Below are positions 8,008 to 16,290 of a DNA stretch of 37,565 bases, in pieces. A program made the translations under genes and the position numbers. Position 1 is the stretch's first letter; each line of letters starts with the position of its first letter. Under the pieces are notes generated by a model that made no database searches, had not been told where the DNA came from, and was given only the letters and a program-made list of their open reading frames with translations. Source of the stretch: JAYZDP01 sp036337765 (lineage in GTDB: Bacteria > Acidobacteriota > Thermoanaerobaculia > Multivoradales > Multivoraceae); contig JAYZDP010000091.1 in assembly GCA_036337765.1 (NCBI GenBank), positions 1-37,565 of the forward strand. Direction: 5' to 3'.

Positions 8008-8498
8008 GCGAGCGCACGGCATTGACGCTCGCGTGCACCGACGACGTGCATCTCGCCGAGGTCCTCGACCGAGCCCAGCTCGTCGATGGCTCGCGTGTCA
8101 GGGACGTGCGATCGAGCTCGCCTCTGGCGCCGTCGCTGGCGGAGCGCGTCCCGACGCGGATTCCGCGTGTGCCGATCTTCGCCATCCTCGGCGGTGGCCT
8201 CGGCGGCCTCGCCGCCGACCTGATCGCCAGCCTCACCGCCCAGGCCGACCCGATGATCACCGGTCACATGCCGATCGTCGCGGCGCCGCCGGTGGGAATC
8301 ATCACCTACGAAGGCATTGCGCTCGGCGCCGTTCTAGCAACGACGCTGGGCGTGCTCATCGAGTGTCGCCTGCCCAGCTCCCGCCGCAATTCGGAGGTGG
8401 CTTCGCGGGTTGCGCGGGGAGAGTTGGTTGTCACCCTCGATGTGCCCGCCAACGCGGCCGACGAACTCTCGAGACTAGCCGAGCCGATCACCCGCTAG
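8004..8498 (+). CDS. DUF3341 membrane protein (ActD-like)
   Basis: The 164-residue protein has a soluble N-terminal part and two membrane segments, about 56-76 and 105-123. The P-P-V-G-I-I-T-Y-E-G segment between and within them is typical of DUF3341, the D subunit of alternative complex III. The C-terminal part returns to a soluble alpha/beta stretch ending in a helix that starts AADELSRL. ATGA at 8004 overlaps the end of the NrfD-like gene, so translation is coupled. It is the last gene of the operon: its TAG shares CTAG (8495-8498) with the convergent esterase. No ActE monoheme cytochrome, ActF or terminal oxidase gene follows. Confidence 0.85.
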   Translation: MSERTALTLACTDDVHLAEVLDRAQLVDGSRVRDVRSSSPLAPSLAERVPTRIPRVPIFAILGGGLGGLAADLIASLTAQADPMITGHMPIVAAPPVGIITYEGIALGAVLATTLGVLIECRLPSSRRNSEVASRVARGELVVTLDVPANAADELSRLAEPITR

Positions 8499-9631
8499 AC
8501 GGGCTCGTCGTCACCCTCCACCGGGAGATCGAGCGGCACGCCGAACCAGTCGGCAATTGCCGCATTCTCCTCGCGCGGGTAGGTGTGGGACAGATCCGCG
8601 ATCTCGCGATAGGTAATGGCGGCCCCGAGCCGCGACAGCTCGTCGTTCGCCATGCGGGCGACCTCAGCCGGGAACATCCAGTCCAGCGTCCCGTGCACGA
8701 GATAGATCGGCAAACCCGCCACCCGCTCCCGTGCCTCGACGGAGAGTGGCGGTAGGACACCGCACATCGGCGCCAAGTGGGTGAAGGGCGAGGTCTCATG
8801 AAAGCCCGCGATGAGGGAGAACGTGCCACCGTCGGACATGCCGGTTAGAAGGATCCGCTCCGCATCGACGCTCCAGCGCCTGCTGACGTTCTCGACCATG
8901 GCCTCGATCGCACCGCCGTCGAGACTCGGGGAGAACATCGACCAAGTATCGCCCTGTGCGGTCGGCGACAGCACTATCATGCCGCGGCTGCGAGCCTCAC
9001 CGAGCCAGCTCCAGACGAAGTCCGCACCGTGACCACTACCGCCGTGCAGCGCCACCACCAGCGGCCACGAGCGTTCGGCGGTGTAGTACTCGGGCACATA
9101 GAGGGTGAACCCGCCACGCGTACCGCGGCCGTTGTCGACATCGACGAAGCCGACGTGGGTGGCGGGGTCTTCGGGGCCGGCGGCGAGGCGCTGCAGCAAT
9201 AGGTTGCTGTCCCGCGCGGCCGCCTCCAGGAAATACCGACCTACCGGCACCAGCACGTTCGCCAGCGGATACAGCTCCTCGAATGCCCCGACCCGGCACC
9301 GCAACGCCCGGTAGTACTGGAGCATGCCGGAGCCGTCGAACATCGTCGCCGAACCGTCTCCACCACCGAGAAACGACTCGAGAGCCTGCAACACAATATG
9401 GCCCGCGCGTTCGAGGCGCGCGCCGTCTTCGGCCAGATGCTCCGGCCAGCCGAGAGCGGCCAGCCGAGCACTCGATTCGGCCAAGGGCGCCTGCATCGGC
9501 CGCAGGGAGTCGACCAGGTGGCCGATCCCGGCCGGCTGCAGACGCCGGCCGACCCAATCGAACCCCTCGAGCGTAGCGAGGAGGTCCCGCAGTTGATCCG
9601 AAACGGCCTCAGTGAGCTGCTCGTTACTCAA
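8495..9631 (-). CDS. Alpha/beta hydrolase, PHB depolymerase/dienelactone hydrolase-like esterase
   Basis: The chosen TTG at 9631 lies 14 bases after the SDR stop and gives 378 residues. Longer starts would run back into the SDR gene. The C-terminal half (about 175-370) is an alpha/beta hydrolase with oxyanion segment ALHGGSGHG, nucleophile Ser266 in GMSDGG, Asp317 in HGTLDWMFP and His349 in LSHTY, so the triad is complete. The N-terminal 150 residues are largely helical and match nothing I recognise. No signal peptide is seen, so it is probably cytoplasmic. It is co-transcribed with the upstream short-chain dehydrogenase, suggesting a small catabolic pair. The substrate is unknown. Confidence 0.78.
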   Translation of the reverse strand: MSNEQLTEAVSDQLRDLLATLEGFDWVGRRLQPAGIGHLVDSLRPMQAPLAESSARLAALGWPEHLAEDGARLERAGHIVLQALESFLGGGDGSATMFDGSGMLQYYRALRCRVGAFEELYPLANVLVPVGRYFLEAAARDSNLLLQRLAAGPEDPATHVGFVDVDNGRGTRGGFTLYVPEYYTAERSWPLVVALHGGSGHGADFVWSWLGEARSRGMIVLSPTAQGDTWSMFSPSLDGGAIEAMVENVSRRWSVDAERILLTGMSDGGTFSLIAGFHETSPFTHLAPMCGVLPPLSVEARERVAGLPIYLVHGTLDWMFPAEVARMANDELSRLGAAITYREIADLSHTYPREENAAIADWFGVPLDLPVEGDDEPV

Positions 9632-9645
9632 CTCCGACCCACCCG

Positions 9646-10422
9646 TCAGACCGCCGTCCAGCCGCCGTCCACTGCCAGCGAAGCCCCGGTGACGTAGGAC
9701 GAAGCGTCGGAGGCGAGAAAGAGCAGCGCACCGACGAGCTCTTCCGGGTCCCCAGCCCTTCCCATCGGGGTCTTGCGACGGATCCACTGCAGACCACTGT
9801 CGTCGGCGAACATCTCTGCGGTCATCTCGGACGGGAACCAGCCGGGCAGGATGGCATTGACTCGGATTCCGCGGCGGGCCCACTGGGCCGAAAGCTCGCG
9901 CGTCAGGTTCACTACCGCCCCCTTGGAGGCGGTGTATGACGCCTGCGGCACCTGACCCGCGCCGACGATGCCGAGGATCGAGGCGACGTTGACGATCGAG
10001 CCGCTACCTACCGCCAGCATGCGGCGCGCGCACGCCTTCGTGCACAGGAACACGCCGTTGAGGTTGACGTCCACAATGTGCTGAAAGAGCTCGTAAGGCT
10101 CGTCTTCAGCTGGACGTGGGTCGGACGTGCCGGCATTGTTCACCAGCACGTCGATACCGCCGAAGGCATCCATTGCGGCCTCGACGAGACGCTCGACGGC
10201 GGCTTCGTCCGTGACGTCGCACTCCACTGCCACCGCCTCTCCCCCAGCGGCCCCGATCCGAGCCGCCACCTCTTCGAGGTTGGAGCGGCGGCGCGCCGCC
10301 ACAACCACCCGTGCACCGGCCCCCGCCAGGGCTTCGGCCATCACAACTCCGAGGCCCGACGATGCGCCGGTTACGATCGCGCGGCGTCCGTCGAGGCGGA
10401 ACTGTCGAGTCGGATCCGACAC
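9646..10422 (-). CDS. Short-chain dehydrogenase/reductase (SDR, FabG-like)
   Basis: The 258 residues fit the classical SDR family. The cofactor glycine motif TGASSGLG is at 18-25, the structural NNAG at 95-98, and the catalytic Ser148, Tyr163 and Lys167 (YTASK) are all present. The C-terminal YVTGASLAVDGG is the usual end of this family. AARRR after strand 2 favours NADPH over NADH, though this is an inference. The gene is first in a minus-strand pair with the esterase and is divergent from proC across an 87-bp gap. It is not near fatty-acid genes, so a FabG role is not assigned. It may act on a sugar, steroid or hydroxy acid. Confidence 0.9.
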   Translation of the reverse strand: MSDPTRQFRLDGRRAIVTGASSGLGVVMAEALAGAGARVVVAARRRSNLEEVAARIGAAGGEAVAVECDVTDEAAVERLVEAAMDAFGGIDVLVNNAGTSDPRPAEDEPYELFQHIVDVNLNGVFLCTKACARRMLAVGSGSIVNVASILGIVGAGQVPQASYTASKGAVVNLTRELSAQWARRGIRVNAILPGWFPSEMTAEMFADDSGLQWIRRKTPMGRAGDPEELVGALLFLASDASSYVTGASLAVDGGWTAV

Positions 10423-10509
10423 GGGGCGGCGATCTTACCCCGCGACTCGAGGCCCGCGGCGTTCCAATCAGACTCAGCATCCGCAACAATACGCGCCGGA
10501 GGTCGGGAC

Positions 10510-11307
10510 ATGCGTGAGCTGGCAATCCTCGGCGGAGGCTTCATGGGCGGTGCCCTCGCGGAGGGCCTCGTCAACGGCGGCACCGCACCTGACGACATCA
10601 TCGTCGCCGAGCTCCTGGACGATCGCCGCAAAGATCTTGGCCAGCGGCTCGGCGTCGCGACCACGGCCGACCCGGCCCGGGCGGCCGCCGAGGCGACGAC
10701 CGTTCTCGTCGCTGTCAAGCCGCAGGACATCACCGCCGTTCTGGAAGCGGTCGCCGACCACATCGACGCCACCAATGTGGTGGTCTCGATCTGCGCCGGG
10801 ATCACTACCAAGGCCTTCGAAAGCGCTCTCGGCAAAGTGGCCGTGATCCGAGCGATGCCAAACACTCCCGCCGCGATCGGAGCCGGTGCGACCGCGATCG
10901 CTCCGGGCCGGTTCGCTGGAAGCAGCCACCTGGCGCTGGCGCGCAGCCTGCTCGAGGTCGCGGGTGAGGTCGTCGTGGTCGCTGAGAGCCAGATGGATGC
11001 GGTCACAGCGGTAAGCGGATCCGGCCCGGCCTACCTTTTCTATCTGGCCGAGGCCATGATCGAGGCGGCGCAGACCGAGGGACTCTCGGAGCAACAGGCT
11101 TCCGCGCTCGTGACCCAGACTCTGGTCGGAGCCTCCAGGCTGTTGGCCCAGGATGCCGCCAGCCCCTCCGAGCTGCGTGCTCGCGTCACGTCTCCCGGAG
11201 GCACCACGCAGGCGGCGCTGGAGTCAATGGCGGCCGCCGGCGTGAAGGAGGCGATCGTCGCCGCCGTCGGCTGTGCGCGCCAGCGTTCAGAGGAGCTCGG
11301 CTCCTAG
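10510..11307 (+). CDS. proC: Pyrroline-5-carboxylate reductase
   Basis: This enzyme reduces 1-pyrroline-5-carboxylate to proline, the last step of proline synthesis. The 265 residues start at ATG 10510. The N-terminal NAD(P)-binding motif is ILGGGFMGGALAEGL, the middle has AVKPQD and MPNTPAAIGAG, and the C-terminal signature is SGSGPAYLFYLAEAM with RARVTSPGGTT near the end. All family motifs are present at normal length. No proA or proB is nearby. The last 21 bases overlap the convergent P-loop gene. Confidence 0.95.
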   Translation: MRELAILGGGFMGGALAEGLVNGGTAPDDIIVAELLDDRRKDLGQRLGVATTADPARAAAEATTVLVAVKPQDITAVLEAVADHIDATNVVVSICAGITTKAFESALGKVAVIRAMPNTPAAIGAGATAIAPGRFAGSSHLALARSLLEVAGEVVVVAESQMDAVTAVSGSGPAYLFYLAEAMIEAAQTEGLSEQQASALVTQTLVGASRLLAQDAASPSELRARVTSPGGTTQAALESMAAAGVKEAIVAAVGCARQRSEELGS

Positions 11308-12117
11308 TCTGCTGCGGCGAATCCACTTGGCGATGCAGTGGCCCACCGCGTCGGGCGCGGTGTCGCTCGTGTCCACGACCAGCAGGCGCTTTTCTGCGAG
11401 CTCGGAGCGGAGGATGGAGATGGCTTCACCGGTGTCGTAGTTGCGTGCCTCGGCGACAATGATCGCCGCCTTCTCCGCGACGTCGACGCTGCTAGTGCCG
11501 GCTGCCTGCGCCACCGCGAGTACGCGGCCGAGCTCGGTCTCGGACAAGAGATCGGCGAGTCCTGGGACGCGTTCGAGGAGTGAGCCGGCGACGGTGACAT
11601 CAAGGGCGACCGGGGCCCTATCGAAGTCGCTGCGGCGCCCTAGCAGGCGTTGGAGCCGTATCGCCGTCGGCGCTTCGAGCACGACGAAGCTGGCCCGGGG
11701 AAGATGTGTCGCCGCCCAGCCGCATTCGGCTGCACCCCGCAGCCCGTCGAAGAAGAGCACCCGCCGTTCGCTCCCAGTGAACGCGAGCGAGGCGAGAGCT
11801 TCGGCGATGCCACCGTGGTGGCGGTCGCGGTAGCGTGCCGTGAGACGGAAACGCTCGACCCGATCCGCGACCGGCGACGGGGACTCCCCCTCCAACGCCT
11901 GAGCCGCCGGCAGAATCACCTCGTCGGCTACGCTGCGCCGATCGGGCAGAACACAGAGCTCGAGCCGGTCGCCTACCGCCTGGAGGGCCGTCGTCTTGCC
12001 GACACCGGTGACGCCGACCAGGATGTAGAGGTCGCTATCGACCAGCCGCGTCAGATCGCCGGCATCGGCGTCGCCCGCCGCGACCGCGAGCCGGGACCAA
12101 AGCATTCGATCGATCAT
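11287..12117 (-). CDS. P-loop ATPase/kinase-like protein of unknown function
   Basis: This 276-residue soluble protein has a Walker A motif GVTGVGKT at 35-42 and a likely Walker B VLFFDGL near 120. The C-terminal segment around LLVVDTSD, with a preceding helix in EARNYDTGEA, resembles the late strand of nucleotide or small-molecule kinases. There is no clear AAA+ sensor or arginine-finger pattern, and I do not recognise the family. It overlaps convergently with proC by 21 bases. Its start codon faces the MutS-like gene, with about 70 bp between the two starts, so the pair may share a promoter region. That is the only contextual hint. Confidence 0.7.
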   Translation of the reverse strand: MIDRMLWSRLAVAAGDADAGDLTRLVDSDLYILVGVTGVGKTTALQAVGDRLELCVLPDRRSVADEVILPAAQALEGESPSPVADRVERFRLTARYRDRHHGGIAEALASLAFTGSERRVLFFDGLRGAAECGWAATHLPRASFVVLEAPTAIRLQRLLGRRSDFDRAPVALDVTVAGSLLERVPGLADLLSETELGRVLAVAQAAGTSSVDVAEKAAIIVAEARNYDTGEAISILRSELAEKRLLVVDTSDTAPDAVGHCIAKWIRRSRLGAELL

Positions 12118-12187
12118 CGTGGTTGCCTGGCTATACTTCCCAGGTGGCGGCGCAGCGCACTGTACCTCACCCGTTTTCCTGAATCCG

Positions 12188-13999
12188 ATGGCCGAAAACC
12201 CAGGTCCCGCCGACCCAGCCGGCGAGTATCGGAGCCGCCTCGAGACAAGGCGCTCCCAGCTCGAAGTCTGGAGCCGCTACGAGGGCATCGTGTCCGTGCT
12301 GCGACTCGTCGCGATGGTGGTTCTCGGCGTGGTGGCATGGCTGGCGGTGCAGAGCCAGCTCTTTGCGCTCGCCTGGACCCTGCTGCCGCTGAACGCCTTC
12401 GTCATCCTGGTTCTAGTGCACCGACGCCTTCTGGATCGAGAAGCCGCCGAACGGCGGGCGGCCGAATACTACGAGCGCGGTCTGGCCAGAATCGAGGATC
12501 GGTGGCACGGAACGGGCCCGACGGGCAGAGACCTGGCGGACCCTGAGCACCGCTATGCCGGAGACCTCGATATCTTCGGCGACCGCTCGCTCTTCCAGCT
12601 CCTGTGCAGCGCGAGAACCGGAGCTGGCGAGCGCAGGCTCGCGGCCTGGCTGTGCGAGCGTGCCGACCGGCTGGAATTGGAGGGGCGCCAAGAGGCGGTC
12701 GCGACGCTTACACAGGCAGTCACGTTTCGCGAGGACATCTGGCGGCTCTCAGGCGAAGTGGCAGAGACAGTCCACCCTGAGACCCTGATCGAATGGTCCT
12801 GCCGCGAGGACCCCGCGCTACCGCGGCTCCTGCCGGGGCTGCTCGTGGGTCTCGCCGTCGTTCAGCTAGTGGGCGTTATCGGCTGGGTGAGCCTGGGGTG
12901 GGGCCCGACACTGCTTCTCGCCGCGCTTCTCGCACACACGGTGGGCGGGCTCTTTCTACGCCAGCGGGTGATGGCACCGATCGTCGGCGCCGAAGGCGCA
13001 GGCCGCGACCTCGAGATCCTCGGCGCCGTGCTGGCGCGGATCGAAAGGGAATCCTTTGACTCCGGCGTGCTCGGTGAGCTCCTGGCGCGGCTGCGAGAGG
13101 GTCCGGATCGGCCGGCCGTGCGCATCCGCCAGCTACAGCGCCGAGTGGACCTCCTGGAGTCGCGCAAGAACCCACTCTTCGCACCCCTGGGCATACTGGC
13201 AGTCTGGACGCCCCTGCTCGCCGTCGCCATCGACAGCTGGCGCCGACAGGTCGGACCGCACGTCGCCGAGTGGATCGACATCGCCGCCGAGATCGAGGCG
13301 CTGAACTGCCTGGCGGGGTACGCCTACGAGCACCCCGCCGACCCGTTCCCCGAGATCGTCGACGAGCCTCTGCTGGAGGGCTCCAGCCTCGGCCACCCGC
13401 TGCTCGCCGCAGACAGCTTCGTGCGCAACGACATCCACCTCGACTCGACCAGGCCGGCACTCGTGGTGTCGGGGTCGAACATGTCCGGGAAGAGCACCTA
13501 CCTGCGCACGATCGGCATCAACGCCGTTCTGGCGATGGCGGGAGCACCTGTTCGCGCGGCGCACATGCGGTTGTCACCGATCGACGTCGGAGCCTCGGTT
13601 CAACTGCACGACTCGCTACAGGAAGGGCGCTCTCGTTTCTATGCCGAGATACTTCGCCTGCGACAGGTGCTCGATCTCGTCAAGCAGAGCGAGTCCTCGG
13701 AGGCGACGACTCTCTTTCTGCTCGACGAGATCCTGCACGGGACCAACTCCCACGACCGGCGCCTCGGTGCCGAAGCTCTGGTCCGCTCGTTGCTCGACCG
13801 CGGCGCCATCGGCCTGGTGACAACACACGACCTGGCCCTGGCCGAGATCGGCAACGACGACGGGATCACTGTCACGAACGTCCACTTCGGGGACGAGATT
13901 GCCGACGGCAAGATCATCTTCGACTATCGCGTTCGACCCGGCGTAGTCGAGAAGTCCAACGCGCTCGCGCTGATGCGCGAGGTCGGGCTGGAGGTCTAG
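12188..13999 (+). CDS. Membrane-anchored MutS-family ATPase
   Basis: The start is taken as ATG 12188, giving 603 residues. The N-terminus has two membrane segments (about 36-54 and 58-77), and a further hydrophobic pair lies near 215-255. The C-terminal MutS ATPase domain is intact: Walker A GSNMSGKST at 429-437, Walker B LFLLDE at 509-514 followed by HGTNS, and TTHD at 545-548. The middle has lever and clamp-like helices. The mismatch-binding Phe-x-Glu domain of MutS1 and the Smr domain of MutS2 are absent, so classical mismatch repair is unlikely. Such membrane MutS homologues are widespread but poorly characterised. The stop codon lies in a long inverted repeat. Confidence 0.85.
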   Translation: MAENPGPADPAGEYRSRLETRRSQLEVWSRYEGIVSVLRLVAMVVLGVVAWLAVQSQLFALAWTLLPLNAFVILVLVHRRLLDREAAERRAAEYYERGLARIEDRWHGTGPTGRDLADPEHRYAGDLDIFGDRSLFQLLCSARTGAGERRLAAWLCERADRLELEGRQEAVATLTQAVTFREDIWRLSGEVAETVHPETLIEWSCREDPALPRLLPGLLVGLAVVQLVGVIGWVSLGWGPTLLLAALLAHTVGGLFLRQRVMAPIVGAEGAGRDLEILGAVLARIERESFDSGVLGELLARLREGPDRPAVRIRQLQRRVDLLESRKNPLFAPLGILAVWTPLLAVAIDSWRRQVGPHVAEWIDIAAEIEALNCLAGYAYEHPADPFPEIVDEPLLEGSSLGHPLLAADSFVRNDIHLDSTRPALVVSGSNMSGKSTYLRTIGINAVLAMAGAPVRAAHMRLSPIDVGASVQLHDSLQEGRSRFYAEILRLRQVLDLVKQSESSEATTLFLLDEILHGTNSHDRRLGAEALVRSLLDRGAIGLVTTHDLALAEIGNDDGITVTNVHFGDEIADGKIIFDYRVRPGVVEKSNALALMREVGLEV

Positions 14000-14070
14000 C
14001 GGGAGCCGCGGTAGTCACCGCTCCCCAGCCTGTCGAATCCGTACCGCGCTCATACCACGGCTCCCGCTAG
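13996..14070. repeat. 18-bp imperfect inverted repeat spanning the mutS-like stop
   Basis: The arm at 13996-14013 (CTAGCGGGAGCCGCGGTA) pairs with 14053-14070 with one G-T/C-A type mismatch around a 39-nt spacer. The left arm contains the TAG stop of the MutS-like gene. Part of the left arm (CGCGGTA) can also pair with TACCGCG at 14042-14048, so two alternative stems are possible. No T-run follows. It could be an RNA stem between convergent genes, a protein site or a REP-like element. Confidence 0.7.
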
Positions 14071-14158
14071 CATGCACTCCCTCCGGGGGGCGCTCGCCGC
14101 GCAGGCCCGGAAGCGACGCTTCTCGAAACTTGACCTGTTTGTGAGGATGTCAGGAAGC

Positions 14159-15325
14159 CTAGGGCGGCGGCGGAGGCACCGTCGTGGAGCGGCCGACTAC
14201 GACCAGGCTGAAGTCGTCGGCGAGCGGCTCGTCGCCGCGATACTGATCGAAGGCGAGCAGGATGCGCTCGTGGATCGCCTCGGCGGTACCCCCGGCGGTG
14301 ACCAGGTCCCGGAGACGCTCATAGCCGAAGCTGTCGCCCGACCCGTCGACGCCCTCCGGTAGCCCGTCGCTGTACAACACCATGGCGTCGCCGCACTCGA
14401 CTGTCGTCGAGTAGGCCCGGAACTCGAGGTCGTCGCGAAAACCGAGGGCGAGACCTCCCTCTCCGAGCTCCTCGACCTCACCGCCGAGCCGTCGGAGAAG
14501 TGGGAAGGGGTGTCCCGCCGAGGCGAACTCGAGCGCGCCGCTGGTCGGATCGAGCAGGCCGTAGAAGATGCTCATGAAGGAGCGCCGGTCCCCGGTTCGA
14601 CACAGGGTGCGGTTCAACATCCGGAGCACGCTCGGCGGCGCCGGGTCGAGATCCACCGCCAACTTCAAGGTCGCGTTGGCGATCGCCATCAGCAACCCAG
14701 CGGCCATGCCATGACCGCTGGCGTCACCCACCATGACAGCCAGTCGCCCATCCTCGAGAAGAGAGAAATCGTAGTAGTCGCCGCCGACCTCGTTGGCGGT
14801 GCGATAGGAGTGGCGCATGCGGTAGCCCTCGATCTCGGGGACGTCTCGCGGCAACAGATCGCTCTGCAGCTCGCGCGCCACCTGCAGCTCGTCTCGAACC
14901 CGGATCCGATCCACCAGCTCGAGGGCCAGCAGAAAGACCAGCGAGCCGACCGACAGCAAGAAGAAGAGCGCAGAGAAATCGATCGACAGCCGACGATCGT
15001 CAGCAGCGAACCGAACGTCCACGTCGAGCAGACCGATCACGAGCAGAATAATGGCCGCGGCGAAGAGCAGCCGCCTCACCGGCGTCAGCTTGTAGGAGAA
15101 GCCCAAGAAGACGACCCTGACGCGGTACCAGAAGCGGCGAAACCCGTCCGCCGGCTCCGCCTCGGCGTCCTGGTCGCGGACCAGGACGCCATAGGCCTCT
15201 GCCGCATCCTGGTCAAACAGGCGCCGGACGTCCTGCGCTCTCAGACCGGCGGTGTAGTCCTTCACGAAGCGCTCGCACGCGGCGAACAAGCCACGAACGC
15301 CCGACCGTGATCGCGGCGCAGCCAT
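14159..15325 (-). CDS. Membrane-bound SpoIIE/RsbU-type PP2C serine phosphatase
   Basis: ATG 15325 gives 388 residues (GTG 15328 is the alternative). An N-terminal soluble stretch of about 80 residues is followed by two membrane segments (86-102 and 117-137) and a helical linker. The SpoIIE/RsbU PP2C domain starts near 145. Metal-binding and signature motifs are NEVGGDYYDF, VGDASGHGMAAG (about 199-210), YSDGLPEG and the final DDFSLVVVG. These phosphatases usually dephosphorylate STAS-domain antagonists in partner-switching control of sigma factors or other outputs. No anti-sigma or STAS gene is adjacent, so the target is unknown. The C-terminus ends in a proline run. Confidence 0.9.
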   Translation of the reverse strand: MAAPRSRSGVRGLFAACERFVKDYTAGLRAQDVRRLFDQDAAEAYGVLVRDQDAEAEPADGFRRFWYRVRVVFLGFSYKLTPVRRLLFAAAIILLVIGLLDVDVRFAADDRRLSIDFSALFFLLSVGSLVFLLALELVDRIRVRDELQVARELQSDLLPRDVPEIEGYRMRHSYRTANEVGGDYYDFSLLEDGRLAVMVGDASGHGMAAGLLMAIANATLKLAVDLDPAPPSVLRMLNRTLCRTGDRRSFMSIFYGLLDPTSGALEFASAGHPFPLLRRLGGEVEELGEGGLALGFRDDLEFRAYSTTVECGDAMVLYSDGLPEGVDGSGDSFGYERLRDLVTAGGTAEAIHERILLAFDQYRGDEPLADDFSLVVVGRSTTVPPPPP

Positions 15326-15398
15326 CACTAGTCTCTACGTGACGATCCCTCGAAGGTTCGAGACGCCTGCGCACGATGCGGACACTCCACGAGCGGGG

Positions 15399-15731
15399 CT
15401 ACCCGGAGAACAAGCTCTGGAGTTTCATCGCCAAGCCCATGTCGCCACCGATCTTGAGCTTCCCACTCATGAAGGCCGACATGCCGTCGAGGCTGCCGTT
15501 GCTGAGAGCCACGAAGTCCGTTGCCTGCATGGTAAGCGTCATGGTCGGCGAGTCGTGCCGCCCTTCCGTCACGCTGCACGCACCGTCCTTGATAGTGGCG
15601 TAGTACTGACCACCATCGTCTCCACCGAGGTCGTGCTGGATCACGCAGTCAAGTCCCTCGACGGCGGACGGATCGATGTTCTCCGGCATCTTGTCGAATA
15701 TCTCTTTGAGGGCCGCGGCTGTTTCGCTCAT
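15399..15731 (-). CDS. SCP2 sterol-carrier domain protein
   Basis: The 110 residues form a stand-alone SCP2 domain, a small alpha/beta fold with a hydrophobic pocket for lipids or acyl chains. The typical flow is visible: an N-terminal helix with IFDKMPENI, a strand with IQHDLGG, the turn DGACSV, PTMTLTMQATDF, and the C-terminal MSGKLKIGGDMGLAMKL. The length fits single-domain bacterial members. The gene stands alone on the minus strand, 143 bp from the divergent secreted-protein gene. Its ligand is not predictable. Confidence 0.88.
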   Translation of the reverse strand: MSETAAALKEIFDKMPENIDPSAVEGLDCVIQHDLGGDDGGQYYATIKDGACSVTEGRHDSPTMTLTMQATDFVALSNGSLDGMSAFMSGKLKIGGDMGLAMKLQSLFSG

Positions 15732-15873
15732 TCGGGATCTCCTCGTCAGTTTGTGACGGAGCGCCGATTATACGGCGGGTGAAGCGAGGCGGAAGGCCCT
15801 GCTGGCACTACACTTGCGAGGACTGTCGGGAGCCGAGAAAGTCCTTCGCCAACGCCCCCGGAACGGAGTACCG

Positions 15874-16290
15874 ATGCGCACCCATCCAACCAGATCCCAA
15901 AGCTGGAAGCGGCACCTCAAGTGGACACTCGCCGTCCCCATGCTCGCGGCACTCGCCCTCGCAACGGCACTGGCAGGCGGCAAATGGCCGCTCAGTGCGC
16001 CCGTTCGCGCTGCGAATCACAAGCCTGCCGGTACGGACCGGAGCCGCCAGATCGCTCACGTCGACCCAGCCACCGGGCAGCTCACGCAGCGCCCTTCGCA
16101 GGCCCAGCTCGCCACCCAGGGCGCGGTCGGTGGACCTGTCGCCTTGAACCGGTCGTTCGACGGTCTGGTCGAGCAGGTGCTTCCGAACGGGGCGATCATG
16201 GTCGACCTCGAGAACCGCTTCCAGACCTCATTGGTCGCGACAATCAAGCCGGAAGGTGGCTACGAGCTCGATTGCGAGGACGATTCATGA
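15874..16290 (+). CDS. Small secreted or membrane-anchored protein of unknown function
   Basis: ATG 15874 with GGAG upstream gives 138 residues. The N-terminus is strongly basic (RTHPTRSQSWKRHLKW), followed by one hydrophobic segment of about 20 residues with an A-L-A-L-A-T core, so it is a signal peptide or anchor. The mature part contains an IAHVDPATGQL stretch, a run rich in Gln and Pro, and a conserved-looking C-terminal module with VEQVLPNGAIMVDLENRF, ending in acidic residues after ELDCED. I do not recognise a family. Its stop overlaps the next gene's start as ATGA, so it is made together with the secreted metalloprotease. A chaperone, propeptide-like or inhibitor role is speculation. 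Confidence 0.75.
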   Translation: MRTHPTRSQSWKRHLKWTLAVPMLAALALATALAGGKWPLSAPVRAANHKPAGTDRSRQIAHVDPATGQLTQRPSQAQLATQGAVGGPVALNRSFDGLVEQVLPNGAIMVDLENRFQTSLVATIKPEGGYELDCEDDS

